The position numbers and the translations under genes are program-made. 20,493 nt of DNA. Source: a virus. How positions within the stretch are numbered: the first letter of the stretch is position 1; each line of letters opens with the position of its first letter. Below, piece by piece: positions 14,926-20,493 of this stretch. Below the pieces are notes generated by a model. That model saw only the letters and a list, made by a program, of their open reading frames with translations, searched no databases and was not told the origin of the DNA. The stretch covers positions 1-20,493 of IMG/VR virus record IMGVR_UViG_3300003894_000039; one strand, given 5' to 3'.

Positions 14926-15188
14926 TTCCGCTGCTCTCCTAATAGAATGCGGCGTTTGATTTCCGCCACGATAAACCGCTGACCCTCATAGTGAGCCAAC
15001 GCATTTGGATTAAACTCTGGCCCATTAATCAGGTGCAGAGTCTTGCCAACGAGATAATCCAAAACCTTCTCCCCGCTTTTGCAGTTGAAGGTCAGGACGA
15101 AAGCCTCGTTAAGCAGTTTTTCCTCCTCGCTCAAGTTTTCTTGTTGTTCTATTGTCTTGGCGATTTCTTCTTTTTTTTGCTTTCTCAT
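14922..15188 (-). CDS. Bbp19-like small virion-module protein
   Basis: 88 residues. It opens with a lysine/glutamate-rich helix (MRKQKKEEIAKTIEQQENLS), then FVLTFNCKSGEKVLDYLVGKTLHL, and closes with ALAHYEGQRFIVAEIKRRI. The combination of an F-x-S/G-x-G-x-x-V-L-x-x-L segment and a Y-x-E-G-Q-R-x-x-x-x-x-I segment matches the Bbp19-like family named after BPP-1. Members lie between portal and scaffold in many podoviruses. The function is not known to me. The ATG overlaps the portal stop as TAATG, and its own stop overlaps the scaffold start. Confidence 0.65.
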   Translation of the reverse strand: MRKQKKEEIAKTIEQQENLSEEEKLLNEAFVLTFNCKSGEKVLDYLVGKTLHLINGPEFNPNALAHYEGQRFIVAEIKRRILLGEQRK

Positions 15189-16720
15189 TACTGGATCATG
15201 CCCTCCACATCGGCGCCCATTGCCTGCTGCTGTTGTGCAGCCTGCATAATATTATTGAGTGTCTGCTTGATCTCGTCTTCAGAGTTAATCAACTCAATTG
15301 GATAGTCGTTGTACTTCGCCAGCTTATGCACAGTCTCAGGCACCTTGTTGACCATCATGGCAACTTGAGGACCGAACATCATCTGTAGCTGGCCTTGGAA
15401 TTCCTGCATTGCCTGAATTTCACCACGCTTGGAGAAGCGAGCCATTGGCGATACCGGGACAATCCGTAGCTCTTTCCCGTCCACAGCAGGCAGATCAATC
15501 TTGCCCTGCTTCTTCAGCAGATAGACGGTACGCATGACAATCTTATTAATCAGCTCGGTCTGAATGCGGTGACGGCTAGCACCAATCAATCGGTTCAGGC
15601 TAGCAGAACGCTCAGCAATCTCGGTAGCACTACGCGGTGTTTGCGTGGTTGGGCCGAAGTCTTGGTTATACAGCGCCCGTTTCACCTTCTCTTGCTGGTC
15701 ACGCAGAATGATTTGACTTAGATCAAAGCGACCAGGATTCTGAATTGCAGATAAGCCCTTGGTACCGGGCTCAACCGGGATCAATGTACCGGGCACCAGA
15801 TTGATATTGTCAGTATTGACGATGCCATTGCTCTCGTACTGCCAGATACCACCGATATTCATTTCACCGGCCTCGAACAGCAGTTCATAGGTCAAGTTCA
15901 GTGAGCGGATAGCAGGCAGTGCGTTAATCAGTGGGCCGCGCCCATAGAACTCACGCCCGGCTTTTGACCATCGACCAGTAGCAATTGGCTCAGCACCAGA
16001 GCCCTTGTCTTCACGCTCTATAATGCAGCTCTTATCTTCAAGGCTGATTACCTTATAGAGCCACACTTCTTCCATTTGCGTCCAATCACGGTACACGCAC
16101 TCAATGAATTTGAACTTCAGGTCGGGGTTATTACTGGCCTTTTCCATCATTTCCTTGGAAATCTTGGCATCCTGCCAGCGCACCTTAGCCTCATCCAGCG
16201 TCATTGAGTGACGGCGGAATCTACCATCAGGACCACCAAACGGCCCTTGGTCAATCGAATATTCTTGAAGCGGGACAGTCTCAAACTTCACCGAGGAGTT
16301 GGTAGTATCCATCGATTCTGAGACAGAGATCGAGCCAGTACCAATCGCAATATCGTAGAAGACTTCAGAGGCTACATTATCAATGCCACCATTGCGCATG
16401 GTGTAGTAAACGTAATCTGCCACTTCTGACAGTTGGCTTTGTAGCCTGCGGTCAGCATTGGGGATAACGAAAGCAAAGTCGAAGAACTTGCTATCGCTTG
16501 GCATCATGCCGTCTTGCATCAAGGAGACAAACTCTTGGTTTGCCAGTACCGGCGTTTCGTCATAGATCTTATCCATGCGCTCAGAGCCGGGTGAGTCAGT
16601 ATTCATGAATGAATCACGCATTGGCTGTGCGAAGTCAATGCAATCCTCCCAGATAGAAAGCCAAGGGCGTTTCCGCTGCTGTGCTTTCTCAGCGCGTTTA
16701 ATAAGATCTTTAGTATTCAT
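15188..16720 (-). CDS. Portal (head-to-tail connector) protein
   Basis: 510 residues, usual size for the podovirus head-to-tail connector family (Head_tail_con, T7 gp8-like). Recognisable parts: KRPWLSIWEDCIDFAQPMRD near the N-terminus, QEFVSLMQDGMMPSDSKFFD, FYDIAIGTGSISVSES, FIECVYRDWTQ, GRGPLINALPAIRSLNLTYE, PVEPGTKGLSAIQNPGRFD, and TPRSATEIAERSASLNRLIG in the long wing/stem helix region. It forms the dodecameric ring at the unique capsid vertex, binds terminase during packaging and the tubular A ring afterwards. ATG at 16720 lies 3 bases after the preceding stop. Confidence 0.93.
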   Translation of the reverse strand: MNTKDLIKRAEKAQQRKRPWLSIWEDCIDFAQPMRDSFMNTDSPGSERMDKIYDETPVLANQEFVSLMQDGMMPSDSKFFDFAFVIPNADRRLQSQLSEVADYVYYTMRNGGIDNVASEVFYDIAIGTGSISVSESMDTTNSSVKFETVPLQEYSIDQGPFGGPDGRFRRHSMTLDEAKVRWQDAKISKEMMEKASNNPDLKFKFIECVYRDWTQMEEVWLYKVISLEDKSCIIEREDKGSGAEPIATGRWSKAGREFYGRGPLINALPAIRSLNLTYELLFEAGEMNIGGIWQYESNGIVNTDNINLVPGTLIPVEPGTKGLSAIQNPGRFDLSQIILRDQQEKVKRALYNQDFGPTTQTPRSATEIAERSASLNRLIGASRHRIQTELINKIVMRTVYLLKKQGKIDLPAVDGKELRIVPVSPMARFSKRGEIQAMQEFQGQLQMMFGPQVAMMVNKVPETVHKLAKYNDYPIELINSEDEIKQTLNNIMQAAQQQQAMGADVEGMIQ

Positions 16721-16723
16721 GGC

Positions 16724-16966
16724 TTACCCCAAGGTAGTTTTCTTGTTCTCATCGCCAAATAAAGTGAAGCCGCCCGCACCGCCCATCGTTGTCTGAGCCA
16801 ACAAGCCCCTGCCTCGGCGCATCTCAATTCGACGCTGACGCTCTTGCTTATCCTGCTCTTTTGCCAAAGAGACGCGGCTTTGCTTCTCACGCTCTTCAGC
16901 CAATCGAGTAGCTTCAAGCTGTTCCTTGGTTGGACCTTTATCGCCACCACCAAATACTGATCCCAT
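16724..16966 (-). CDS. 80-residue protein between terminase and portal
   Basis: Unrecognised function. MGSVFGGGDKG at the N-terminus is followed by a long, strongly charged helix (LEATRLAEEREKQSRVSLAK, EQDKQERQRRIEMRRGRG) and a Gly-rich end (TTMGGAGGFTLFGDENKKTT). Small proteins with a glycine-rich start, a Q/E/R helix and RGRG-type turn are common just before the portal in environmental podoviruses, but I know of no assigned role. ATG at 16966 has GGAGAA 5 bases upstream; the upstream gene's TAG lies beside that SD. A portal-assembly or minor virion role is possible but unsupported. Confidence 0.7.
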   Translation of the reverse strand: MGSVFGGGDKGPTKEQLEATRLAEEREKQSRVSLAKEQDKQERQRRIEMRRGRGLLAQTTMGGAGGFTLFGDENKKTTLG

Positions 16967-16976
16967 CGGATTTCTC

Positions 16977-17381
16977 CTATCGAAAGTTTCCGGTCACATC
17001 AACTGCGCCAAGTGTAGCCAGATATTTACGCAACTGATAGGGGGTATGCACCCAAGGATTGCCCTTCTTCATCAAGAGCTTAGCCGCAGTCACGCAAGTA
17101 AATAGCCCGAACTTGATCAATTTACCCTTCTTATCGCGCTCAACATAATCATTATCAAGGTTAATGACGGTAGCCCCTTGAGCTACAAGGTCGGAAGTGA
17201 TCTTATACATTTCTCCACCGTGCAGCGAAGCTACGCTGAGCCCATTAGTTTCATAATCGAACAACACCCAGCAAGGATCTGAGTATTCCTTTATAAAGAT
17301 AGCAATATGGTGGAAGCCTGGTCTCAGGAAGAAATTCCACCATTTAGGCGCAGCGGGCCTGAAAATAAAGATTAGCTCCAC
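16977..17381 (-). CDS. Small papain-like (permuted NlpC/P60-type) protein
   Basis: 134 residues from GTG at 17381, overlapping the terminase stop by 10 bases; AAGAGG 6 bases upstream is a fair SD. The segment GFHHIAIFIKEY (H24, H25), then a beta-rich part, then FTCVTAAKLLMKKGNPWVHT (C96) and TPYQLRKYL, has the order His-first, Cys-later seen in circularly permuted papain-like enzymes (YiiX/LRAT type). The TCVxxxKxxLG..TPxQLxxxL pattern recurs in small phage proteins next to terminases. Whether it acts on peptidoglycan, lipid or protein cannot be told, and no signal peptide is visible. It may be a virion or packaging-associated protein. Confidence 0.65.
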   Translation of the reverse strand: MELIFIFRPAAPKWWNFFLRPGFHHIAIFIKEYSDPCWVLFDYETNGLSVASLHGGEMYKITSDLVAQGATVINLDNDYVERDKKGKLIKFGLFTCVTAAKLLMKKGNPWVHTPYQLRKYLATLGAVDVTGNFR

Positions 17382-18913
17382 TTTCTGCCTCTTGGCTTGC
17401 TACCCCTGCGTTGTGAGTCGAACACATCCCAGCGCCCACGGACGTTTCTTGGCTGCATATTCTGCTGCATCTGGCTATTCGAGATCAGCGCCCGGCCCTC
17501 ACCGCCGCCCAGCATCATGTACTGGCAGGCATCATGAACGTGCGAATACTTGTTCTTATTTGGCTTAAGCTCATATCGAGCTTCGCCAGACACTCCCAAT
17601 CGTTTGTACTGATAGCCCACCTCAAATCCACGAATGAGCACCGTACATCGGGAGTCCACCAGCAATCCTGGCTGCCCATCCACCATCCGGTCAAGAGTCG
17701 CGGTGACTGATTCGATACGGATAACAGGATCGTTACTGGGAGCTTTCGCAACTGGAATGCCCTCGGCTCTAAGGATCGCCATTGCGGTGTCCTGCTTAGA
17801 GTCTGACTGCTCCCCTCGGTTATCTCCTGTTGGATCTCCAAAGAACTTCAGCTCATAGTCTTCATAATGCTCAGCGATAATCCGATTGAGTACGCCAGCA
17901 AAGCGCTTGGCGCCCATGTCGGCTGATTCAATGGTTCTGATTATTCGCCATTGCCCCAAGGATGTTTGCTGGCCGAAGACCGCTGCCGGGGTTAAGCCGA
18001 AGTCCATGCCGACAATAATCTCCCTGCCCGGTATTGGATCAAGGTGAACCTTAGATACATGGACATCAGAGCGGAAGGACGGATAGACAGGCTTGCCGTC
18101 TTGCAGGGTGCCATACTTATTTAATACATAGACATTGATCCAGGTCTTGGCTTTACCAGCAATGATGTCAGTGTAGTAAGTCTTTGGCAGATACTTGATA
18201 TTCTCGGCCTTCTTGTTGATCTCATAGCCGATTAATCGCTCCCCTTCCATCTGCTCGATCAGGCCTGGTGGCTGGGTATAGAACGTCCAATTATCAGGCG
18301 TAGTGAGTGTCAACTTGTCCTCTTCAGTCAGGTACTCAGGCATTGGCACCTCACCAGACATGATCGCCCACCAGTGATCATCTTCCGGTGCGTTAGTGTC
18401 CGCTATCACGCCATACCAAGTAGGCCCGCCATCTTTCATAGGCGGAAAGCGGCCAACACGCATGGTGCAGCCATCGATAACAGACTTGGGCACCTCGCGT
18501 GCCTCATTGACGAATACCCCTGTCAGGTCCAGAGATAGTAGCTTTCGGACATCCTGCGGTTTATCCAAGGCGAGGAAGATAACTTCAGCCTCCACATCAT
18601 TGAAGACAAGGTTGTGTGTGTATGGAGGTGACCAATTGAACTTGCCGAAGTATTCCTCGGGAAACCATTCGAGCCACGTCTTGATCGTGGTGGTCTTGAG
18701 CTGGGGGTTTGTGTTGCGCACAACGGCCCAACGAGTACGGCGTTTACCAGTAGCATCAGGGACTTGCTGGCAAGACTTGAGGAATATATCAATACAACAA
18801 GAAACGGACTTACCAGAACCAACCGGGCCGCGAATCCCTCTAAAAAAACCCCTGTCTTTAAGGAACTCGCGGGTTACCTCCCCACTGGGCTGATAGTTAA
18901 GCTCATAGGCCAT
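17372..18913 (-). CDS. terL: Terminase large subunit
   Basis: 513 residues. The ATPase domain is clear: Walker A GPVGSGKS at 29-36, Walker B GVFVNE at 132-137 with the glutamate at E137 (Asn replaces the usual Asp), and a coupling-type segment around VIADTNAPEDDHWW. The RNase H-like nuclease domain shows EIIVGMDFGLTP (D304), KFFGDPTGDNRGEQ (D360, D364) and YSHVHDACQYMM (D461), the expected acidic metal-binding set. It cuts and pumps DNA into the procapsid through the portal. The ATG overlaps the upstream stop as TAATG, with GGGAG 7-8 bases ahead. Located upstream of the portal, unlike in T7. Confidence 0.95.
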   Translation of the reverse strand: MAYELNYQPSGEVTREFLKDRGFFRGIRGPVGSGKSVSCCIDIFLKSCQQVPDATGKRRTRWAVVRNTNPQLKTTTIKTWLEWFPEEYFGKFNWSPPYTHNLVFNDVEAEVIFLALDKPQDVRKLLSLDLTGVFVNEAREVPKSVIDGCTMRVGRFPPMKDGGPTWYGVIADTNAPEDDHWWAIMSGEVPMPEYLTEEDKLTLTTPDNWTFYTQPPGLIEQMEGERLIGYEINKKAENIKYLPKTYYTDIIAGKAKTWINVYVLNKYGTLQDGKPVYPSFRSDVHVSKVHLDPIPGREIIVGMDFGLTPAAVFGQQTSLGQWRIIRTIESADMGAKRFAGVLNRIIAEHYEDYELKFFGDPTGDNRGEQSDSKQDTAMAILRAEGIPVAKAPSNDPVIRIESVTATLDRMVDGQPGLLVDSRCTVLIRGFEVGYQYKRLGVSGEARYELKPNKNKYSHVHDACQYMMLGGGEGRALISNSQMQQNMQPRNVRGRWDVFDSQRRGSKPRGRKWS

Positions 18914-19116
18914 TAGCGTCTCCCGTCATCAAGTACACGCTTATGCCTTCCGTATTCCAGATACTTCTCGACAGTCTCAGGAGTCAGTGCCTCGATCATC
19001 ATATCGGCCTGCTGATCTTCCATCTTCAGGTCAGGCATATACATACCGTGGATACGCTTAACGATCTTCCTGAGAATCTTCAGGTCATTACTACTGAATG
19101 CGTCAAGCGCCGCCAT
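18913..19116 (-). CDS. 67-residue protein upstream of terL, candidate small terminase
   Basis: No family recognised. The protein is helical: LDAFSSNDLKILRKIVKRIH, a short middle, then MEDQQADMMIEALTPETVEKYLEY and a basic end (GRHKRVLDDGRR). Its stop overlaps the terL start as TAATG, so the two are probably co-translated. Position and a basic helical nature would suit a small terminase subunit, yet 67 residues is short for one and no DNA-binding motif is plain. ATG at 19116 has a G-rich stretch upstream (AAGGGGG). The annotation as small terminase is a guess from context. Confidence 0.6.
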   Translation of the reverse strand: MAALDAFSSNDLKILRKIVKRIHGMYMPDLKMEDQQADMMIEALTPETVEKYLEYGRHKRVLDDGRR

Positions 19117-19169
19117 CGAGCACCCCCTTAATGAGCCGCCTCAACCCGTTAGTCAGAAATAAGCCCAGT

Positions 19170-19421
19170 TCAGCAATACCCATCAATTACCTCGAAGATT
19201 CTTTCTGCTACCTGTTTATCATCGTGCGTGTATATTGCTTGAACATACACCACCCTGTCACTATCAACATCACATTTACACACTGTGCGATATTTCTCAT
19301 CATCCCGCATACACTCAAGAAGTGGTCCACCAGCGATACCAACGGTGTCATCTTCACTAAAGTGCTTAATCCACTGCCGAGTTGATTCGGTCAGAAAGAT
19401 GCTTGGCTGCGTGTTCTGCAC
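19170..19421 (-). CDS. 83-residue protein of unknown function
   Basis: Unrecognised. I place the start at GTG 19421 because AAGGAG at 19429-19434 is exactly 7 bases upstream; a TTG at 19427 would leave only 1 base. The protein begins MQNTQPSIFLTESTRQWIKH and contains four cysteines (LLECMRDDEK, TVCKCDVDS, DGYC at the end) with a predicted beta-alpha look (VVYVQAIYTHDD, QVAERIFEVID). It overlaps the end of the preceding 133-residue gene by 56 bases in another frame, a larger overlap than elsewhere here, which lowers certainty. Confidence 0.55.
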   Translation of the reverse strand: MQNTQPSIFLTESTRQWIKHFSEDDTVGIAGGPLLECMRDDEKYRTVCKCDVDSDRVVYVQAIYTHDDKQVAERIFEVIDGYC

Positions 19422-19767
19422 GTTCAATCTCCTTATCCAGCTCAGCCCGTTTACGGATCTCAGCCCTGGTTAATATTTTCTTGGTTCTGGAATGCTCGAG
19501 GTTCAACTTAGCTCGTTTCTTCTGAGCCTTGCGCCCCTTCTCAATCTGCCTCGCTAATGTGCGTCTCAGTAAATTTTCACGGGCTTGCTCACCTGTTGGC
19601 TTCCCCTTCTCGCCTACCCGCTCCTCAAGCATTTTCAAGGCAAGGCGCAATTCCCCCAAGGCCGTCATCAAGCGGTCATGGTATGGGTCATCTACCATGC
19701 CCTCATGGTAGCGACTAGCCACCACGGCAAGCAGAGGAAGGAACCCCTTACTGTTATTCGCTTGCAT
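19366..19767 (-). CDS. 133-residue basic helical protein of unknown function
   Basis: Unrecognised. After a short N-terminal part (GFLPLLAVVASRYHEGMVDD) nearly the whole protein is charged helix with a high lysine/arginine content (GRKAQKKRAKLNLEHSRTKK, RAEIRKRAELDKEIERAEHA), suggesting nucleic-acid contact or coiled-coil assembly. ATG at 19767 overlaps the previous gene by 14 bases; the SD is weak (TAGAGA). It precedes the terminase genes, so a role in packaging is conceivable but not shown. Confidence 0.6.
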   Translation of the reverse strand: MQANNSKGFLPLLAVVASRYHEGMVDDPYHDRLMTALGELRLALKMLEERVGEKGKPTGEQARENLLRRTLARQIEKGRKAQKKRAKLNLEHSRTKKILTRAEIRKRAELDKEIERAEHAAKHLSDRINSAVD

Positions 19768-19951
19768 TCTCTACATCGACCATCGTAGCCAAACCGCAGT
19801 AGCCACGATGCGGCGCCTCACTCCCAATAATATCTTCAGCCCATCTCCATCCCATGCACTTGTCTGCAAGACATTGCTTACTCAATGACTGACAACACTG
19901 CCTTTTCTTGACTTCCTCAACCGTACCGACATTACTAGCCCAATTTTTCAT
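19754..19951 (-). CDS. 65-residue cysteine-rich small protein
   Basis: First gene of the cluster after the non-coding region. The sequence has CC at residues 19-20, then KQCLADKCMGWRWAED and later HRGYCGLA: five cysteines with a C-x4-C-M-x-W-R-W motif and a C-terminal GYCGL. Small phage proteins with a C...CMAWRW...GYCGL pattern are common in proteobacterial phages and probably bind a metal ion; their role is not known to me. ATG at 19951 has GGGGGAT about 5 bases upstream. Its stop overlaps the start of the next gene. Confidence 0.65.
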   Translation of the reverse strand: MKNWASNVGTVEEVKKRQCCQSLSKQCLADKCMGWRWAEDIIGSEAPHRGYCGLATMVDVENASE

Positions 19952-19997
19952 CTTTATCCCCCATTGCTATCCCTTTGAATTAACTAACAAATTACAC

Positions 19998-20017
19998 TTA
20001 TCCACAGGTTATCCACT
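19998..20017 (+). promoter_or_regulatory. Two tandem DnaA boxes
   Basis: TTATCCACA at 19998-20006 is identical to the strongest E. coli DnaA box. A second copy, TTATCCACT at 20009-20017, has one mismatch. They are head to tail with starts 11 bp apart, so on the same helix face, and lie next to AT-rich DNA. This is consistent with a replication origin or a DnaA-regulated site. Confidence 0.65.
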
Positions 20018-20039
20018 GACCCCTACTCCCTTTGGGGTA

Positions 20040-20068
20040 TTGACAAGGGTATTCACCAATAGTATCTA
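20040..20068 (+). promoter_or_regulatory. Plus-strand promoter candidate
   Basis: Perfect TTGACA at 20040-20045, 17-base spacer, TATCTA at 20063-20068 followed by TATATT. The -10 box matches only 3 of 6, but the -35, spacing and TATCT core are the same as in the capsid promoter on the other strand. It would transcribe away from the late operon, toward the window's right edge, where I see no plus-strand gene. Confidence 0.4.
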
Positions 20069-20110
20069 TATATTTAATCCCCTCTTGGTAAGTGCGTCTT
20101 GAATCTTAAG

Positions 20111-20128
20111 TCTTAGTATTCACTAAGA
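20111..20128. repeat. Short inverted repeat TCTTAG-6-CTAAGA
   Basis: A perfect 6-bp inverted repeat (20111-20116 and 20123-20128) around a 6-base loop in the non-coding region. No U-run follows on either strand, so it is not an intrinsic terminator. It could be an operator or be chance. Confidence 0.35.
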
Positions 20129-20493
20129 TCTCCTGCATCCTACTTGGCCTCCGTCTTCCGACTCCTTATACGTTAGCTCCGCTCCTTCGGTGCTCGCCCC
20201 AACACAACCACGATCATTCATTCTTAGGTTTTTCGGGTATGTAGCGCTTGAGGGGGTACTTACGTGACAAGCAAAGGGTGAATTTTGAACCCCCTCCCTC
20301 ACAGAGAGATATTCACCTGCACGTTGTTCCCCGTCACAGACAGTGAGCTTGGGCTTGTTGGTCGTCTCGTTCCAGCCCTCGCGCAATTCGGAGAGCTTGG
20401 CTTCCAGTTCCACTTCCTTGAGTCCGTCACCCAGAACATTGAGACCCAGCACGGCCAAGACGACGCAGGCGACCGGCAGACCCAGAAGCCAGG
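20123..20493 (-). CDS. Partial frame resembling a peptide ABC-transporter permease C-terminus
   Basis: The frame enters from the right edge as WLLGLPVACVVLAV, then LGLNVLGDGLKE. In DppC/OppC-type permeases the last membrane helix has Pro, 14 residues, then GD(G/A)L(R/K)(D/E), with FNLLGDGLRD typical; here the spacing from Pro to GD is the same. The next residues (VELEAKLSELREGWNETTNK) do not match the usual ALDPR ending. Codon third positions are GC-rich up to about 20340 and the DNA is visibly richer in GC than the phage genes, so this part is probably a real coding fragment of different origin. From about 20330 to the stop at 20123 the frame looks like chance read-through. Alternative: the membrane anchor and coiled stem of a phage spanin. 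The true start is outside the window. Confidence 0.4.
   Translation of the reverse strand, partial: WLLGLPVACVVLAVLGLNVLGDGLKEVELEAKLSELREGWNETTNKPKLTVCDGEQRAGEYLSVREGVQNSPFACHVSTPSSATYPKNLRMNDRGCVGASTEGAELTYKESEDGGQVGCRRS

Larger units (their letters stand above)
19952..20330. other. Non-coding control-like region
   Basis: No convincing gene is seen here. It contains two tandem DnaA boxes (19998-20017), a plus-strand promoter candidate (20040-20068) overlapping an AT-rich stretch (about 20058-20080), a 6-bp inverted repeat TCTTAG/CTAAGA with a 6-base loop (20111-20128), and an ACCCC/GGGGT pair around 20019-20039. An open frame crosses the right part from the window edge to a stop at 20123, but its composition there does not look coding. 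The late operon's own minus-strand promoter must be here or further upstream; I found only a weak candidate (TTACCA, 17 bases, TAGATA) near 20065-20095. Confidence 0.6.

Noticed and set aside
18300-18315. Perfect TTGACA on the minus strand inside terL
   Set aside because: No -10 box at 16-18 bases downstream; it is within coding sequence.
20050-20317. TATTCAC occurring three times in the control region
   Set aside because: The same 7-mer also occurs several times inside genes (near 777, 1178, 7280 and 13745), so it is not specific.

Overview
The window holds the morphogenesis (late) module of a tailed phage with a short, T7-like tail machine, read entirely on the minus strand, so gene order runs from high to low coordinates. 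Gene content (Head_tail_con-type portal, T7-type scaffold, tail tubular A and B, three internal virion proteins, T7-type fibre N-terminus) marks a podovirus. The terminase lies upstream of the portal, not at the far end as in T7. With the small Bbp19-like protein and the Phage_capsid_2-like capsid, this fits the broad group of environmental podoviruses near BPP-1/epsilon15 and HMO-2011 rather than true T7 relatives. Sigma70-type promoters, strong Shine-Dalgarno sites and DnaA boxes matching the E. coli consensus point to a proteobacterial host, perhaps aquatic given the fibre repeat style; this is inference.

Layout on the minus strand: (1) 20493-20123, a partial, GC-richer reading frame resembling the C-terminus of a peptide ABC-transporter permease, i.e. 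possibly non-phage DNA. (2) 20122-19952, a short control-like region with two tandem DnaA boxes, an AT-rich stretch and a plus-strand promoter candidate. (3) 19951-18913, four small unrecognised genes. (4) Large terminase, a small papain-like protein, an 80-residue protein and the portal. (5) Bbp19-like protein, scaffold, major capsid protein and an 80-residue post-capsid protein. A promoter and a long hairpin precede the capsid gene, and a UUCG-capped intrinsic terminator follows the post-capsid gene, a layout like T7 phi10/T-phi. (6) Tail tubular A and B, the latter with a dockerin-like insertion. (7) Internal virion proteins of 150, 928 and 1463 residues; the last carries a HEIGH zinc-peptidase motif. 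(8) A T7-type tail fibre disrupted near its 3' end by a 7-bp tandem duplication, then the start of a second fibre that runs off the window.

Genes are packed tightly, with four TAATG junctions and two 4-base start/stop overlaps, consistent with one translationally coupled late operon. No polymerase, integrase, lysis gene or tRNA was seen. The items most worth following up are the fibre frameshift, the dockerin-like insertion in the tail nozzle, the peptidase in the ejection protein, the capsid control element, and the DnaA boxes next to the permease-like segment.
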